Shown: piece by piece, positions 54,414-63,505 of the stretch
How positions within the stretch are numbered: position 1 is the stretch's first letter
How the letters are laid out: every line of letters starts with the position of its first letter
NCBI GenBank assembly: GCA_016840825.1
Contig: JAEORN010000003.1
Span: forward strand, 1-64,000
Direction: 5' to 3'
Origin: Candidatus Thorarchaeota archaeon
Lineage (GTDB): Archaea > Asgardarchaeota > Thorarchaeia > Thorarchaeales > Thorarchaeaceae
Length of the DNA: 64,000 nucleotides
Made by a program: the position numbers and the translations under genes
Notes under the pieces: generated by a model
The model's database searches: none
Seen by the model: only the letters and a program-made list of their open reading frames with translations
Told to the model about the DNA's origin: nothing

Positions 54414-55820
54414 ATGAAAGGTCTGGATCTAATGCTTAATCCTAAGGTCACTGCTGTTGTTGGAGTATCAACTTCGAATCCATTTTCCCCAGGTAATGTA
54501 ATCTTCAGGAAATTATGCTTTGAGAATGGATTACCAACATACCCCATCAACCCACGAGGAGGATTTGTCGAGGGACAAACTGTCTTCAAATCGATTACAG
54601 AGGCTCCTAATGATATTGAGATGGTAGTGATATCAGTTCCTGCCAAGTATGTTCCGGGTGTCATTGAGGAGTGTGGACAAAAGAATATCAAATCCGTTGT
54701 TGTCGTTTCAGGTGGTTTTAGCGAAACAGGAGAAACAGGTGCAAGTCTCCAGGAAGAAGTCATAGACCTCTGCAAAACATACGGAATAACAATGGTCGGT
54801 CCAAACTGCATTGGGGTCTTCGTACCAGATCAATTAGATACATTCTTTCTACCCTCAGAAAGAGTCGCTAGAGCAAGAAAAGGTTCAGTAGCGCTGATCT
54901 CGCAAAGTGGAGGATGGCTAATCGAACGACTTGAGGAGTTCGCATCTCGGGACGTCGGGATAGCAGCTGCAATCTCAATTGGTAATGCAGCCCAAACTAA
55001 GGTCTATGATTTTATAGAGCATTTCGGACATGACAAGGCGGTCAGTGCTATCGTCTGTTATATAGAAGGCTTTGGTGCTGATGAAGGCCGAAGATTCGTT
55101 GAGATATCAGGGAAGGTGTCTCAAAAGAAACCCATTATCGTTCTCAAGGGCGGACAATCCGAAGCCGGGCATAGAGCAACACAAAGTCATACTTCATCTC
55201 TAGCCGGAAGCACTGTCATTTCCGCAGCCGCCTTTAAGCAATTCGGAGTCATAGAGGCAGAAGATGAGGATGAGGTAATGGCCTATTCCAAGGTCTTCTC
55301 ATTCCCTGCTAGAACTATGGAAGGCGACAATCTTGGATGTCTAACCGTCAGTGGAGGACATGGGGTGATTGCAACAGATGAAGCAGATCACTACGGATTA
55401 GGTTTTCCACAATTCACAGAGCAGGACCAAGCTGCAATGAAAGAAACTGTTACTCCAGCATATCAGGGTATAGCATCTTTCCGCAATCCTTGCGATCTCA
55501 CTGGAAGTGCTTCTGATACAGACTACGAAGGTGTACTCAAAGTCATGCTAGATATCGACTATATTGACGCAGCGCTTCTCCTCTTGCTTCCATATGCACC
55601 AGGCATCTCACTTCAAATTGGAGCACGAGTAGCAAATATCGCAAAGACAAATAGCAAGCCAGTAGTAGCCTATGTGCCAGACCTTGATAAATATGAAGTA
55701 ATTATTCGAGGGTTTGAGATTAACGGAATTCCATGCGCAGACACCATTGAAGAAGCAGTTCAAATGCTCAACGGAATTCGAAAGAGATCGAGGTATCTTC
55801 AAAGGATTGGAAAGCTTTAG
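54414..55820 (+). CDS. acdA: ADP-forming acyl-CoA synthetase, alpha subunit
   Basis: This 468-residue protein starts at ATG 54414 behind GAGGGT. It has the domain order of the alpha chain of NDP-forming acetyl/acyl-CoA synthetases: a CoA-binding Rossmann domain (VVGVSTSNPFSPGNVIF), two succinyl-CoA-ligase-like domains, and the phosphohistidine site AGHRATQSHTSSLAGS (H259). The enzyme turns acyl-CoA plus ADP and phosphate into acid, CoA and ATP, a main ATP-yielding step in archaeal fermentation. The ATP-grasp beta subunit is not adjacent, so it must be encoded elsewhere if this is a working enzyme. Substrate range is not predictable. It converges with the isomerase gene with a four-base overlap. 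Confidence 0.9.
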   Translation: MKGLDLMLNPKVTAVVGVSTSNPFSPGNVIFRKLCFENGLPTYPINPRGGFVEGQTVFKSITEAPNDIEMVVISVPAKYVPGVIEECGQKNIKSVVVVSGGFSETGETGASLQEEVIDLCKTYGITMVGPNCIGVFVPDQLDTFFLPSERVARARKGSVALISQSGGWLIERLEEFASRDVGIAAAISIGNAAQTKVYDFIEHFGHDKAVSAIVCYIEGFGADEGRRFVEISGKVSQKKPIIVLKGGQSEAGHRATQSHTSSLAGSTVISAAAFKQFGVIEAEDEDEVMAYSKVFSFPARTMEGDNLGCLTVSGGHGVIATDEADHYGLGFPQFTEQDQAAMKETVTPAYQGIASFRNPCDLTGSASDTDYEGVLKVMLDIDYIDAALLLLLPYAPGISLQIGARVANIAKTNSKPVVAYVPDLDKYEVIIRGFEINGIPCADTIEEAVQMLNGIRKRSRYLQRIGKL

Positions 55821-56953
55821 GGGCCTACCGTCCCTCTTGCGATTTTGAGATAGTCAATATCTAGTGACTTTAGATACTCTTTCAACTCACCCTTGATAGT
55901 AAGTGGGGATCCTGCCAAGTGTTCTACCTTACTACATCCAGTAAGATACATTGCAGTTCTTAGCCCTTCTAGATGTAATTCAATTTCAGCTATTACATCA
56001 TCAGTTGTACCATTAACTGCTGGTTCTAGAAATGGATATGCCATTCCTGCTGCAGTAGCACCAAGAGCAAGGGTCTTTGCTATGTCGATCCCTGAACGTA
56101 CTCCACCTGTGGCTACTACCTCTAAATCAGTCACATCCTTAACCATGATGATACTGAGTGCAGTTGGTATCCCCCAATCCCAGAAATCTAGTCCAAGCTG
56201 AGCTTTGACGGCGTCATTCTCCTTCAATGCTCGATAATATTCTACTGCAGCCCAGCTGGTGCCACCAACGCCACCCACATCTACCGCAGAAACACCTACT
56301 GACTCAAGTGATGCTGCTACTCTTGAAGAAATTCCAGCACCTGTTTCTTTTACCATCACGGGCACATCAACTGAGTCTACAATCAGACCAATGTTCTCTA
56401 GAACTCCTATGGAATTGCAGTCACCCTCAGGTTGGATTGCTTCTTGTAGGGGATTAAGATGTATTGCAAGGATATCAGCATCAATCATCTCGACAGCCTT
56501 TGGTGCGACGTCAACATGTGTTGCTCCTATGTTTGCAATTATCGGAACAGTTGGAGCAGAGTCCCTTACAATCCTGAAAGTTTCTGCAAGCTTTGCATCT
56601 TCGATGCCTGCACGTTGACTCCCTACGCCAATAGGTATATGCATCGCCTCAGCTGCTTCTGCGAGTTTTTGGTTGATACTCGTCGTGTCAGGATGTCCGC
56701 CTGTCATCCCTGCAATAACTAGAGGTGCATCTGCTCGTAGTCCAAGAAAATTAATTGTCAGGTCAATTTTATCCTTATCAATTTCAGGCAAGGCATTGTG
56801 GATGAAGTTAACATCCTCAAGAAGCGTAGATCTATTGCACTGCACATTTTCCTGTAAACAGATTTCAATGTGCTCAATCTTTCTTCTCTTGGTCTGTACA
56901 GATTCTTCCAACAAATCAGAATCACTTAATTCGCTTGTCTTGCCTTTTGACAT
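55817..56953 (-). CDS. fni: Type 2 isopentenyl-diphosphate delta-isomerase
   Basis: This 378-residue FMN-dependent TIM-barrel enzyme interconverts isopentenyl and dimethylallyl diphosphate in the mevalonate route to archaeal lipids. Family motifs are all present: KRRKIEHIEICL at the N-terminus, APLVIAGMTGGH, IPIGVGSQRAG, IIANIGATH, AIHLNPLQEAIQPEGD (metal and substrate site), VMVKETGAGIS, DVGGVGGTSWA and ATGGVRSGIDIAK (FMN phosphate site). The length is typical. It starts at ATG 56953 and faces away from the membrane-protein gene at 57102. It overlaps the acyl-CoA synthetase stop by four bases. Confidence 0.96.
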   Translation of the reverse strand: MSKGKTSELSDSDLLEESVQTKRRKIEHIEICLQENVQCNRSTLLEDVNFIHNALPEIDKDKIDLTINFLGLRADAPLVIAGMTGGHPDTTSINQKLAEAAEAMHIPIGVGSQRAGIEDAKLAETFRIVRDSAPTVPIIANIGATHVDVAPKAVEMIDADILAIHLNPLQEAIQPEGDCNSIGVLENIGLIVDSVDVPVMVKETGAGISSRVAASLESVGVSAVDVGGVGGTSWAAVEYYRALKENDAVKAQLGLDFWDWGIPTALSIIMVKDVTDLEVVATGGVRSGIDIAKTLALGATAAGMAYPFLEPAVNGTTDDVIAEIELHLEGLRTAMYLTGCSKVEHLAGSPLTIKGELKEYLKSLDIDYLKIARGTVGP

Positions 56954-57101
56954 AGGTTAGCCCCACAACACATCCTATACTCTATTCAAAATAAACATAG
57001 CAGTAGGTGTACTTCTTCTTTAGTCAAAGGTTGATTAAATTACTTGCGCAAGGCGAAGTATTTATCCAAGTAGCGAGTGCCTTTTTTATTGGTGGCAGCA
57101 G

Positions 57102-57650
57102 TTGGACGAAGAAACAAAATACCGAGTTGAAGAAGAACTAGAGAAGCAAGATGAACAACAAGAACGTAAGGGTTTTCTAAGGCCGCTACCTGAACCTATA
57201 GAGAAGCCAGTTACTGAAAGAAGAAAGAAAGGCGCGGTAACAAAACTACTTGGAATTACTATGTATGAGAAAAATCGAGATATTCTTGTGCTTCTTCTTA
57301 TGCCGTTATTTGTTGGTCTCGTTGACGCAAATGTCTTTGCACTGGTGATCATCGACGTCTTGCCGAATTCCACACTGTTTCTCTTTGCCATACCGGCTAT
57401 TGCTGCAATCCCTGTTGGACTGACCGCAGGAAGAACCAGTCATGGTCTATTTGGTGGAATTGTGTGTGTCTTTTATTTCATGATATTCCTTGAATTATTC
57501 TTCATAACCCCCGCAATCATGGCACCAGATGCTCCATTCGCAGAATTCTTCCTCGCAGGATTATGGCTCAATTTCGTCTACATCTTCTTTGTAGTCTTCG
57601 CATCGTTACTTGGAGGACTTATCGGCGCAGTTGCACGAGAATTCTTCTAG
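57102..57650 (+). CDS. Small integral membrane protein, about four helices
   Basis: This 182-residue protein starts at TTG 57102 with GGTGG six bases upstream. Residues 1-55 are charged and cytoplasmic (EEELEKQDEQQERK, then TERRKKGAV). Hydrophobic segments follow at about 62-83, 88-108, 115-137 and 148-175, with a Gly-rich last helix (FASLLGGLIGAVA). No family is recognised. It is 48 bases ahead of purN on the same strand and may share its transcript, but no role in purine synthesis is evident. Confidence 0.65.
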   Translation: MDEETKYRVEEELEKQDEQQERKGFLRPLPEPIEKPVTERRKKGAVTKLLGITMYEKNRDILVLLLMPLFVGLVDANVFALVIIDVLPNSTLFLFAIPAIAAIPVGLTAGRTSHGLFGGIVCVFYFMIFLELFFITPAIMAPDAPFAEFFLAGLWLNFVYIFFVVFASLLGGLIGAVAREFF

Positions 57651-57698
57651 GAACATGAGCAGAAAGATTGATATTGGAACACTCTGCGGAACGTTTGC

Positions 57699-58304
57699 AT
57701 GAGCCGTGTCGGAGTATTGATTAGCGGCAGAGGCACAAACCTTCAAGCCTTGATTGATGCACAACTGAGAGGGGAACTCGGAGGCCAGATTGCGATTGTC
57801 ATTAGTAACAAGAGCAGTGCTAAGGGTCTTAAGCGTGCAAAAGCGGCCGGGATAAAGACAGAAGTCGTTACTAAGATAAAATATCCAGACAGAGAGGAAT
57901 TCGATTCGAAACTCGTGTCAATCCTAAATGAGAATAATGTTGATCTCGTTGTACTTGCAGGTTTCATGCGGATCCTATCAAGGGTTTTTATCTCAGCTTT
58001 TGAAAACAGGATAATCAATGTTCATCCCTCATTACTCCCATCATTCAAAGGTGTAAGAGCTCAATGGCAGGCAATTGACTTCGGAGTAAAAGTAAGTGGA
58101 TGTACAACTCATTTTGTAAATCTAGACATGGATGCAGGCCCTATCATTCTTCAGAAATCAGTCGAAATACTACCTGATGATGATGGCGAGTCATTGTCCA
58201 TGCGTATACTTGAACATGAACATGATATCTTGGTAAAGTCAGTACGCCTGTTTAATGAAGGCAAGCTCAAGGTTGTTGGTCGAAAGGTATTGGTAATGGA
58301 GTGA
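57699..58304 (+). CDS. purN: Phosphoribosylglycinamide formyltransferase
   Basis: This 201-residue enzyme catalyses formyl transfer from 10-formyltetrahydrofolate (or the archaeal C1 carrier) to GAR, the third step of purine synthesis. Motifs: VLISGRGTNLQAL (GAR phosphate site), VLAGFMRILS, NVHPSLLPSFKG with catalytic N107 and H109, and DMDAGPII with D145, matching the catalytic Asn-His-Asp of E. coli PurN. Length is typical. It begins at ATG 57699 and leads a tight run of purine genes, with purF seven bases after its stop. Confidence 0.96.
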   Translation: MSRVGVLISGRGTNLQALIDAQLRGELGGQIAIVISNKSSAKGLKRAKAAGIKTEVVTKIKYPDREEFDSKLVSILNENNVDLVVLAGFMRILSRVFISAFENRIINVHPSLLPSFKGVRAQWQAIDFGVKVSGCTTHFVNLDMDAGPIILQKSVEILPDDDGESLSMRILEHEHDILVKSVRLFNEGKLKVVGRKVLVME

Positions 58305-58311
58305 GAAAGAT

Positions 58312-59709
58312 ATGTGTGGAGTATTGGGCATACTTGGTAGTTATTCAATATCATCCGCAAGGGATCTACTATTATTACTAACTCATCGTGGACAGGATGC
58401 CTCAGGGCTTCTTTGGAAAAGAGAGGATGGATTTGAATCGAGTAAGACAATGGGAAGTCCATCTCAAATTGAAATACCTAGCTCTGAAAGTGGTATTACT
58501 ATCGGGAGTACCAGATATCCGACATCAGGAAGAAAAGTTGTGTCAGAAGAAGATTTGAGAACTTTTGTGGGACCCTTCGCATCAGGAAATTTGGCTTTGA
58601 CACATAATGGAAATATCACAAACATGGCACAAGTGTCTGAGAAGATATACGACTGTGACTCAGAGTTTATCACTGATAGATTGGCCTGCCACCTTCTGGA
58701 AAATGATGATGACCTTGCTCAAGCCTTTAGGTCTCTAGATAGAGAAGTTGATGGAGCGTACAGTCTAATTGGAATCCACAGAGGAAGGATGTTTGCCTAT
58801 CGAGATTCAAGAGGGTTCAAACCATTGGTCTTCGGGCGAACACAGGATCATACCTTCATTGCATCAGAAAGTACAGTTCTGGACATGGCAGGCGCGGTTT
58901 TGGAAAGAGATGTGTACCCTGGAGAGCTCTTGGTATTCAATCCAGATATGTCCATGGAATCGCATGCTATTGCACAGGGAAAAACCCATTCACATTGTTT
59001 CTTTGAATATGTCTATTTTGCTCATCCGGCCGCAACAATAGAGAATAATCTCGTATATGATACCCGTTTTCGACTTGGCAGAGCTCTTGCCAACAAATTT
59101 AGAAAAATGGACCTCGAAACCCCGGATTATGTTGTTCCAGTCCCAGATACAAGTAGACCAGCAGCTCAAGCTTTGGCTGAGGATCTTGGAGTGCCCATGA
59201 GAGAGATAATCTTGAAGAATCGCTACTTAGGTCGAACATTCATTGCAAGGTCACAACAAGAAAGAGATGCGATGGCAAAAACGAAGTACATCTATCTTGA
59301 AGATAAGATTCGAGGAAAAAGCATCCTGGTGGTAGATGATAGTATTGTAAGAGGAACAACTGCGAAGATGATTGTAGCAGACTTGCGAAAACGTGGTGCT
59401 ACAAGCGTGTTTTTTGCCGCTACTTGCCCACCCCAGACGCATCCCTGCTATTATGGAATTGATATCGCAACAGATAAGGAACTAATAGCATCAGACACTG
59501 ATATCCAAGGGATCGCGGAGTACATTCAAGCTGATGCATTAATCTACCAAGACATGGTGGGCTTGGTGAATGCAATTGGACTGAAGGATCTATGTTTAGC
59601 CTGTTTGGACGGAGAATATCCAACTGAACATGCAAAAAGAATTCGTAGAAGTATAGAGGAGAATGGGACTTCTGCAGATGGAAGAGACTATGAGAGGTCA
59701 TTGGGATGA
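58312..59709 (+). CDS. purF: Amidophosphoribosyltransferase
   Basis: This 465-residue enzyme makes phosphoribosylamine from PRPP and glutamine, the committing step of purine synthesis. MCGVLGILG puts the glutaminase nucleophile Cys at residue 2, fixing the start at ATG 58312. The PRPP loop is ILVVDDSIVRGTT (residues 338-350). Four cysteines match the [4Fe-4S] ligands of the Bacillus-type enzyme: C229 (HSHCFFEYVYFA), C379 (THPCYYGID), C428 and C431 (DLCLACLDGEYPTE). So an oxygen-sensitive cluster is likely. No separate propeptide before the Cys is present. The ATGA overlap with purP implies translational coupling. Confidence 0.97.
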   Translation: MCGVLGILGSYSISSARDLLLLLTHRGQDASGLLWKREDGFESSKTMGSPSQIEIPSSESGITIGSTRYPTSGRKVVSEEDLRTFVGPFASGNLALTHNGNITNMAQVSEKIYDCDSEFITDRLACHLLENDDDLAQAFRSLDREVDGAYSLIGIHRGRMFAYRDSRGFKPLVFGRTQDHTFIASESTVLDMAGAVLERDVYPGELLVFNPDMSMESHAIAQGKTHSHCFFEYVYFAHPAATIENNLVYDTRFRLGRALANKFRKMDLETPDYVVPVPDTSRPAAQALAEDLGVPMREIILKNRYLGRTFIARSQQERDAMAKTKYIYLEDKIRGKSILVVDDSIVRGTTAKMIVADLRKRGATSVFFAATCPPQTHPCYYGIDIATDKELIASDTDIQGIAEYIQADALIYQDMVGLVNAIGLKDLCLACLDGEYPTEHAKRIRRSIEENGTSADGRDYERSLG

Positions 59710-60659
59710 AAATTGGTACAATAGCAAGCCATAGTGCATTGAATATCATCTCTGGTGCGAAAGCAGAAGGTTTTGAAACAGTACTAGTTTCGACACCAGA
59801 CCGTTCCGAATTCTACAGGTCATTCGATCTGGATGGGACCATTCTTGAAGTAGACCAATTCTCAGAGATTCTAGATCTGTCAATTGATGATATTGTCTGG
59901 ATTCCTCATGGTTCATTTGTAGCATATATTGGAGCCAAGAAAATCCTCGAATCAACCATTCCTCTATTTGGCAACAAGGAGCTTCTGAGATGGGAAGAAG
60001 ATAGAAAGCTGAAATCCAAATTACTTCAGGAGGGAGGATGGAATACCCCTCTAGAGTTCACCGAGGTCGAGGATGTAGACAGGCCGGTGATCGTGAAAAC
60101 ATATGGAGCAGCAGGTGGTGAAGGATACTTCATCGCAAAAGATAGAGAAGAAATCTATGAGAAATTGGATTCTGAAAAACAATATTCTATCCAAGAGTAT
60201 ATCGTAGGAACGAAGGTCTTTGTGACATACTTCAACTCACTAGCACGAAACAGGCTAGAAGTCTTTGGAGCAGATATAAGATATGAAACAGATGCTGATG
60301 CTAATCTTAGGTTTGATGACAGACCAACCTTTGTAGTAGTAGGGAACTTACCTATGGTTCTTAGAGAGTCAACTTTACATTCCTATTATGAACTTGGGAA
60401 AAGCTTCGTCAAGGGATTCAAGAAACTCACCGGACAGAATCTTCCCGGAGCATTCTGCATTGAAACGATAATTGACAGAAATCAGCGAATATGTGCGTTT
60501 GAGTTCAGTGGACGCATCGTTGCAGGTACAAATGTATGGATACCGTCCTCACCCTACTCGTATCTCCAATTCGGGGAACAGATGTGGATGGGGAGAAGAA
60601 TCGCAAGGGAAATTAAGGAACTTGAAAAGGAGGAAAGATTGCATGAGGCAATACTATAA
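59706..60659 (+). CDS. purP: Formate-dependent AICAR formyltransferase (FAICAR synthetase)
   Basis: This 317-residue ATP-grasp enzyme makes FAICAR from AICAR, formate and ATP, replacing the folate-dependent PurH step in archaea. It has the N-terminal PurP domain (GTIASHSALNIISGAKAEGF, then VWIPHGSFVAYIG and IPLFGNKELLRWEEDR), the glycine-rich ATP loop IVKTYGAAGGEGYFIAK (about residues 128-145), and the C-terminal FEFSGRIVAGTNVW. Length is slightly below the common 350-360. It overlaps purF by four bases (ATGA). A related but altered copy follows 72 bases downstream. Confidence 0.93.
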   Translation: MKIGTIASHSALNIISGAKAEGFETVLVSTPDRSEFYRSFDLDGTILEVDQFSEILDLSIDDIVWIPHGSFVAYIGAKKILESTIPLFGNKELLRWEEDRKLKSKLLQEGGWNTPLEFTEVEDVDRPVIVKTYGAAGGEGYFIAKDREEIYEKLDSEKQYSIQEYIVGTKVFVTYFNSLARNRLEVFGADIRYETDADANLRFDDRPTFVVVGNLPMVLRESTLHSYYELGKSFVKGFKKLTGQNLPGAFCIETIIDRNQRICAFEFSGRIVAGTNVWIPSSPYSYLQFGEQMWMGRRIAREIKELEKEERLHEAIL

Positions 60660-60731
60660 CAAGACTTACAAAGCATCGCCTTTTCCCAGCCATCCCGTGG
60701 ATAATGGAGTATTCAATTCTGAGGAGATTAT

Positions 60732-61805
60732 ATGACAAAGCCTACGATTGGGATGCTCGGGTCCCATAGTGCAGAAGAAATCGCAGTTTCAGCTAAGTCA
60801 AACGGATTCTCAACTGTAGTTGTCTGTCAAGAAGGACGCGACAAGCTATATTCTGTCTACAACAAGCATCTTTACGATCATATAATCATCCTAGAACATT
60901 TTAGGGATATCATCGAAGACGAAAATCAAGAGAATCTACAAGAACTAGATACTTTATGGATTCCAAATAGATCATTCAGTGTATATGTTGGGTATGATAA
61001 TATCGAGGAGCATTTCAATCTGCCAATATATGGAAATAGAAAGATCCTGCGAGTTGAAGAGCGAGGATTCCCAAGAGATCAATATTGGTTACTTGAAGAG
61101 TCAGGTGTCAGAATACCAAGGTCGTATGAACCAGACGCCATAGATACTTTGGTAATCGTAAAGGTTCAACAAAAGAATAATCCTTTGGAACGAGCATTCT
61201 TCTACGCAACATCATCTGCTGATTATGAAGCCAAATCGCAATCTATGATAAAGAAGGGGACAATTAGCGAAGAGGATTTGAATGAAGCCGTAATAGAGGA
61301 ATTTGTAATTGCTCCACGATTCAATGCAAACTTCCAAGCATATGGATTAAGCGATATTTTCGGAGATTTGGATTTCGTGGGTTTTGATGATCGAGTCCAA
61401 ACCAATCTAGGAGGACTTCTCAATCTTCCTGCAAGAGATCAACTCAGTCTTGATCTTATCCCGATGAACGAAGAAGTAGGACATAAGGGAGTGACTATGA
61501 GAGAAAGTAAGAAACCGCTCGTTTATACAGCCGCAGAACATCTTATCGCAGGTGTGAGGAAACATTTCCCTCCCAAGATGCTAGGTCTCTTTTCTTTACA
61601 AGGAGCGCTTACAGAAAAATCTGAATTCATAGTCTTTGACTTAAGTCCAAGAGTACCTGGAGCGCCATGTGTTGGCCCTACAAGTCCAGAGATGAGGAGG
61701 CTCAGCCTTAAAATGAATCAAACAATACAGTCACCTTTAGACCTATGTATGATAGAAATCAACAGAGCAGTAAAGGACCAACGTCTTGAGGAAATTACAA
61801 CTTAG
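60732..61805 (+). CDS. PurP paralogue with altered ATP-loop
   Basis: This 357-residue protein starts at ATG 60732 with GAGGAG upstream. It shares the PurP domain order: TIGMLGSHSAEEIAVSAKSNGF, LWIPNRSFSVYVGYDNIEE and LPIYGNRKILRVEER at the N-terminus, and FDLSPRVPGAPCVGPTSPEM near the C-terminus. The glycine-rich loop of true PurP is replaced by VIVKVQQKNNPLERAFFYA, so nucleotide handling probably differs. PurP-like paralogues of this kind occur in other archaea, with uncertain roles. Placement inside the purine operon suggests a purine-related step or a regulatory partner for the upstream PurP. It should not be called a second FAICAR synthetase without proof. Confidence 0.8.
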   Translation: MTKPTIGMLGSHSAEEIAVSAKSNGFSTVVVCQEGRDKLYSVYNKHLYDHIIILEHFRDIIEDENQENLQELDTLWIPNRSFSVYVGYDNIEEHFNLPIYGNRKILRVEERGFPRDQYWLLEESGVRIPRSYEPDAIDTLVIVKVQQKNNPLERAFFYATSSADYEAKSQSMIKKGTISEEDLNEAVIEEFVIAPRFNANFQAYGLSDIFGDLDFVGFDDRVQTNLGGLLNLPARDQLSLDLIPMNEEVGHKGVTMRESKKPLVYTAAEHLIAGVRKHFPPKMLGLFSLQGALTEKSEFIVFDLSPRVPGAPCVGPTSPEMRRLSLKMNQTIQSPLDLCMIEINRAVKDQRLEEITT

Positions 61806-61838
61806 ACATGAAAGAGAAACGAAAGGAGCTATGATGGA

Positions 61839-62807
61839 ATGGATCTAATTCACGAAGGAAAGGCAAAGAAAGTCTACAAGGATGAAACATCAGATGACAA
61901 TGTTGTTATTGAATTCACTGATAACGTTACAGCAGGTGATGGAGAGAAGCACGACATCATTTCTGGAAAAGGCAAGCTAGCATGTGATCTAAGTGATTTC
62001 TTCCTTCAGTTTCTATCTAAGAAGGGTGTTGATACGCACTATATCAAAAGGTTGGATGACAATAGGTTACGTTGCAAGAAAGTGAATATCTTCCCCTTGG
62101 AAGTGGTATGCAGGAATATCGCAGCTGGTTCGTTTTGTAAGAGATATGGAGTTGACCAAGGAACTGAACTTTCCAGCCCAATGATTGAATTCTTCCTTAA
62201 AGATGACTCTTTACATGACCCTCTAATTACAACTGAAGCTGCAGTAAGGCTTGGTCTTGTTTCTCAGTCAGAGCTTGAGTTTTTAAAGTCTGTAGCATTG
62301 TCAGTGAACTATTATTTGTCAGAACTCCTAAAACAGGTAAAGCTCACCTTAGTAGATTTCAAGCTCGAATTTGGCAAGACGGCAAAAGGTACTATCTTAC
62401 TTGCAGATGAAATCTCTGGAGACACGATCAGGGTTTGGAATGAGAAAGGTGAATCATATGATAAGGACCTCTACAGGAAAGGAAAAGGAGATATCACTGT
62501 TGCATATTCATATCTCCTTGAGCAATTCGATAAGACAAAACCAGATGAAATCAAAGCTCGAGAGGAAATTCTTCATGTCATAATCATGCCAAAAGATGGA
62601 ATAAAGAACCCACCTGGGGAAGTCACCAAGAAAGCACTGAATAGACTTGGATTCTCAGATCCTTCAATTGTAAGAGTTGGCAAAGTGTTTGAAATACATC
62701 TCACAAGACCAGTTACTTCAGATATCTTGAATCAACTAACGCTCATGAACATGAAATTGCTTTCGAACCCCATCGCAGAAAAACAACAAGTGAGGCTTGA
62801 TATGTGA
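61839..62807 (+). CDS. purC-purS: Fusion of SAICAR synthetase and PurS
   Basis: This 322-residue protein starts at ATG 61839 with GGAG upstream. Residues 1-235 are PurC: LIHEGKAKKVYK, EFTDNVTAGDGEK, PLEVVCRNIAAGSFCKRYG and LVDFKLEFGKTAKGTILLADE, which joins aspartate to CAIR. Residues about 243-322 are PurS: HVIIMPKDGIKNPPGEVTKK, LGFSDPSIVRVGKVFEIHL and KLLSNPIAEKQQVRLD. PurS bridges PurQ and PurL in the FGAM synthetase complex. The two parts are joined by a short helix (PDEIKAREEIL) with no stop. purQ begins inside the stop (GTGA), so the fused PurS is made next to its partners. Confidence 0.93.
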   Translation: MDLIHEGKAKKVYKDETSDDNVVIEFTDNVTAGDGEKHDIISGKGKLACDLSDFFLQFLSKKGVDTHYIKRLDDNRLRCKKVNIFPLEVVCRNIAAGSFCKRYGVDQGTELSSPMIEFFLKDDSLHDPLITTEAAVRLGLVSQSELEFLKSVALSVNYYLSELLKQVKLTLVDFKLEFGKTAKGTILLADEISGDTIRVWNEKGESYDKDLYRKGKGDITVAYSYLLEQFDKTKPDEIKAREEILHVIIMPKDGIKNPPGEVTKKALNRLGFSDPSIVRVGKVFEIHLTRPVTSDILNQLTLMNMKLLSNPIAEKQQVRLDM

Positions 62808-63502
62808 CAATAGCTGTCATCAGATTCCCGGGGACAAACAATGAGAACGATGTAATTAGAGCATTAAGTTCGATTCCCGGAGCAGATCCTTATCTAGTAC
62901 CTAGTCGAGAAGGATCTAAGGCTTTGAAAGGGGCTGATGGGGTTGTTATTCCAGGAGGATTTTCCTATGGGGACTATCTGAGAGCTGGTGCGGTCGCTTC
63001 TATCGGAGATATCTTGGATGGAGTCAGAGATATTGTGAAGGGCGGCAAACCTGTACTAGGGATATGTAATGGTTTTCAAATTTTGGCGGAGGCGGGAATA
63101 CTTCCCGGTGCGCTCCTAGCGAACACTTCAGCACATTTCATTTGTAAATGGATATACCTGAAGATAAGTAAGAATACGACATGTTTTACTGAAGGATTAG
63201 AGGAAGCAGTGATTAGAGTCCCGATTGCTCATGCAGAAGGAAATTATTATTGTACTGAACAGGACCTTGAAACATTGAAAGGCGGTTGGAGGATAGTTTT
63301 CAGATACTGCAATTCTGAAGGAGTCACGGACGAGGAATCCAATCCGAATGGTTCGATATTCAACATTGCTGGAATACTGAATGAAAGAGGAAATGTCCTT
63401 GGTATGATGCCTCATCCCGAACGTGCATCAAGACCATTATTAGGATCAGCAGATGGATTGGGAATTCTCGAGAATTTTGTGAGGACATCTAGGAAGGGAT
63501 GA
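62804..63502 (+). CDS. purQ: FGAM synthetase glutaminase subunit
   Basis: This 232-residue class I glutamine amidotransferase starts at GTG 62804, overlapping the purC-purS stop by four bases. It supplies ammonia to PurL for FGAM synthesis. Motifs: IRFPGTNNENDVIRAL, VVIPGGFSYGDYLRAGA, VLGICNGFQIL with nucleophile C88, and MPHPERA with the catalytic His and Glu. Length suits the small-type PurQ that works with PurS and small PurL. purL begins three bases after its stop. Confidence 0.96.
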   Translation: MTIAVIRFPGTNNENDVIRALSSIPGADPYLVPSREGSKALKGADGVVIPGGFSYGDYLRAGAVASIGDILDGVRDIVKGGKPVLGICNGFQILAEAGILPGALLANTSAHFICKWIYLKISKNTTCFTEGLEEAVIRVPIAHAEGNYYCTEQDLETLKGGWRIVFRYCNSEGVTDEESNPNGSIFNIAGILNERGNVLGMMPHPERASRPLLGSADGLGILENFVRTSRKG

Positions 63503-63505
63503 GAA

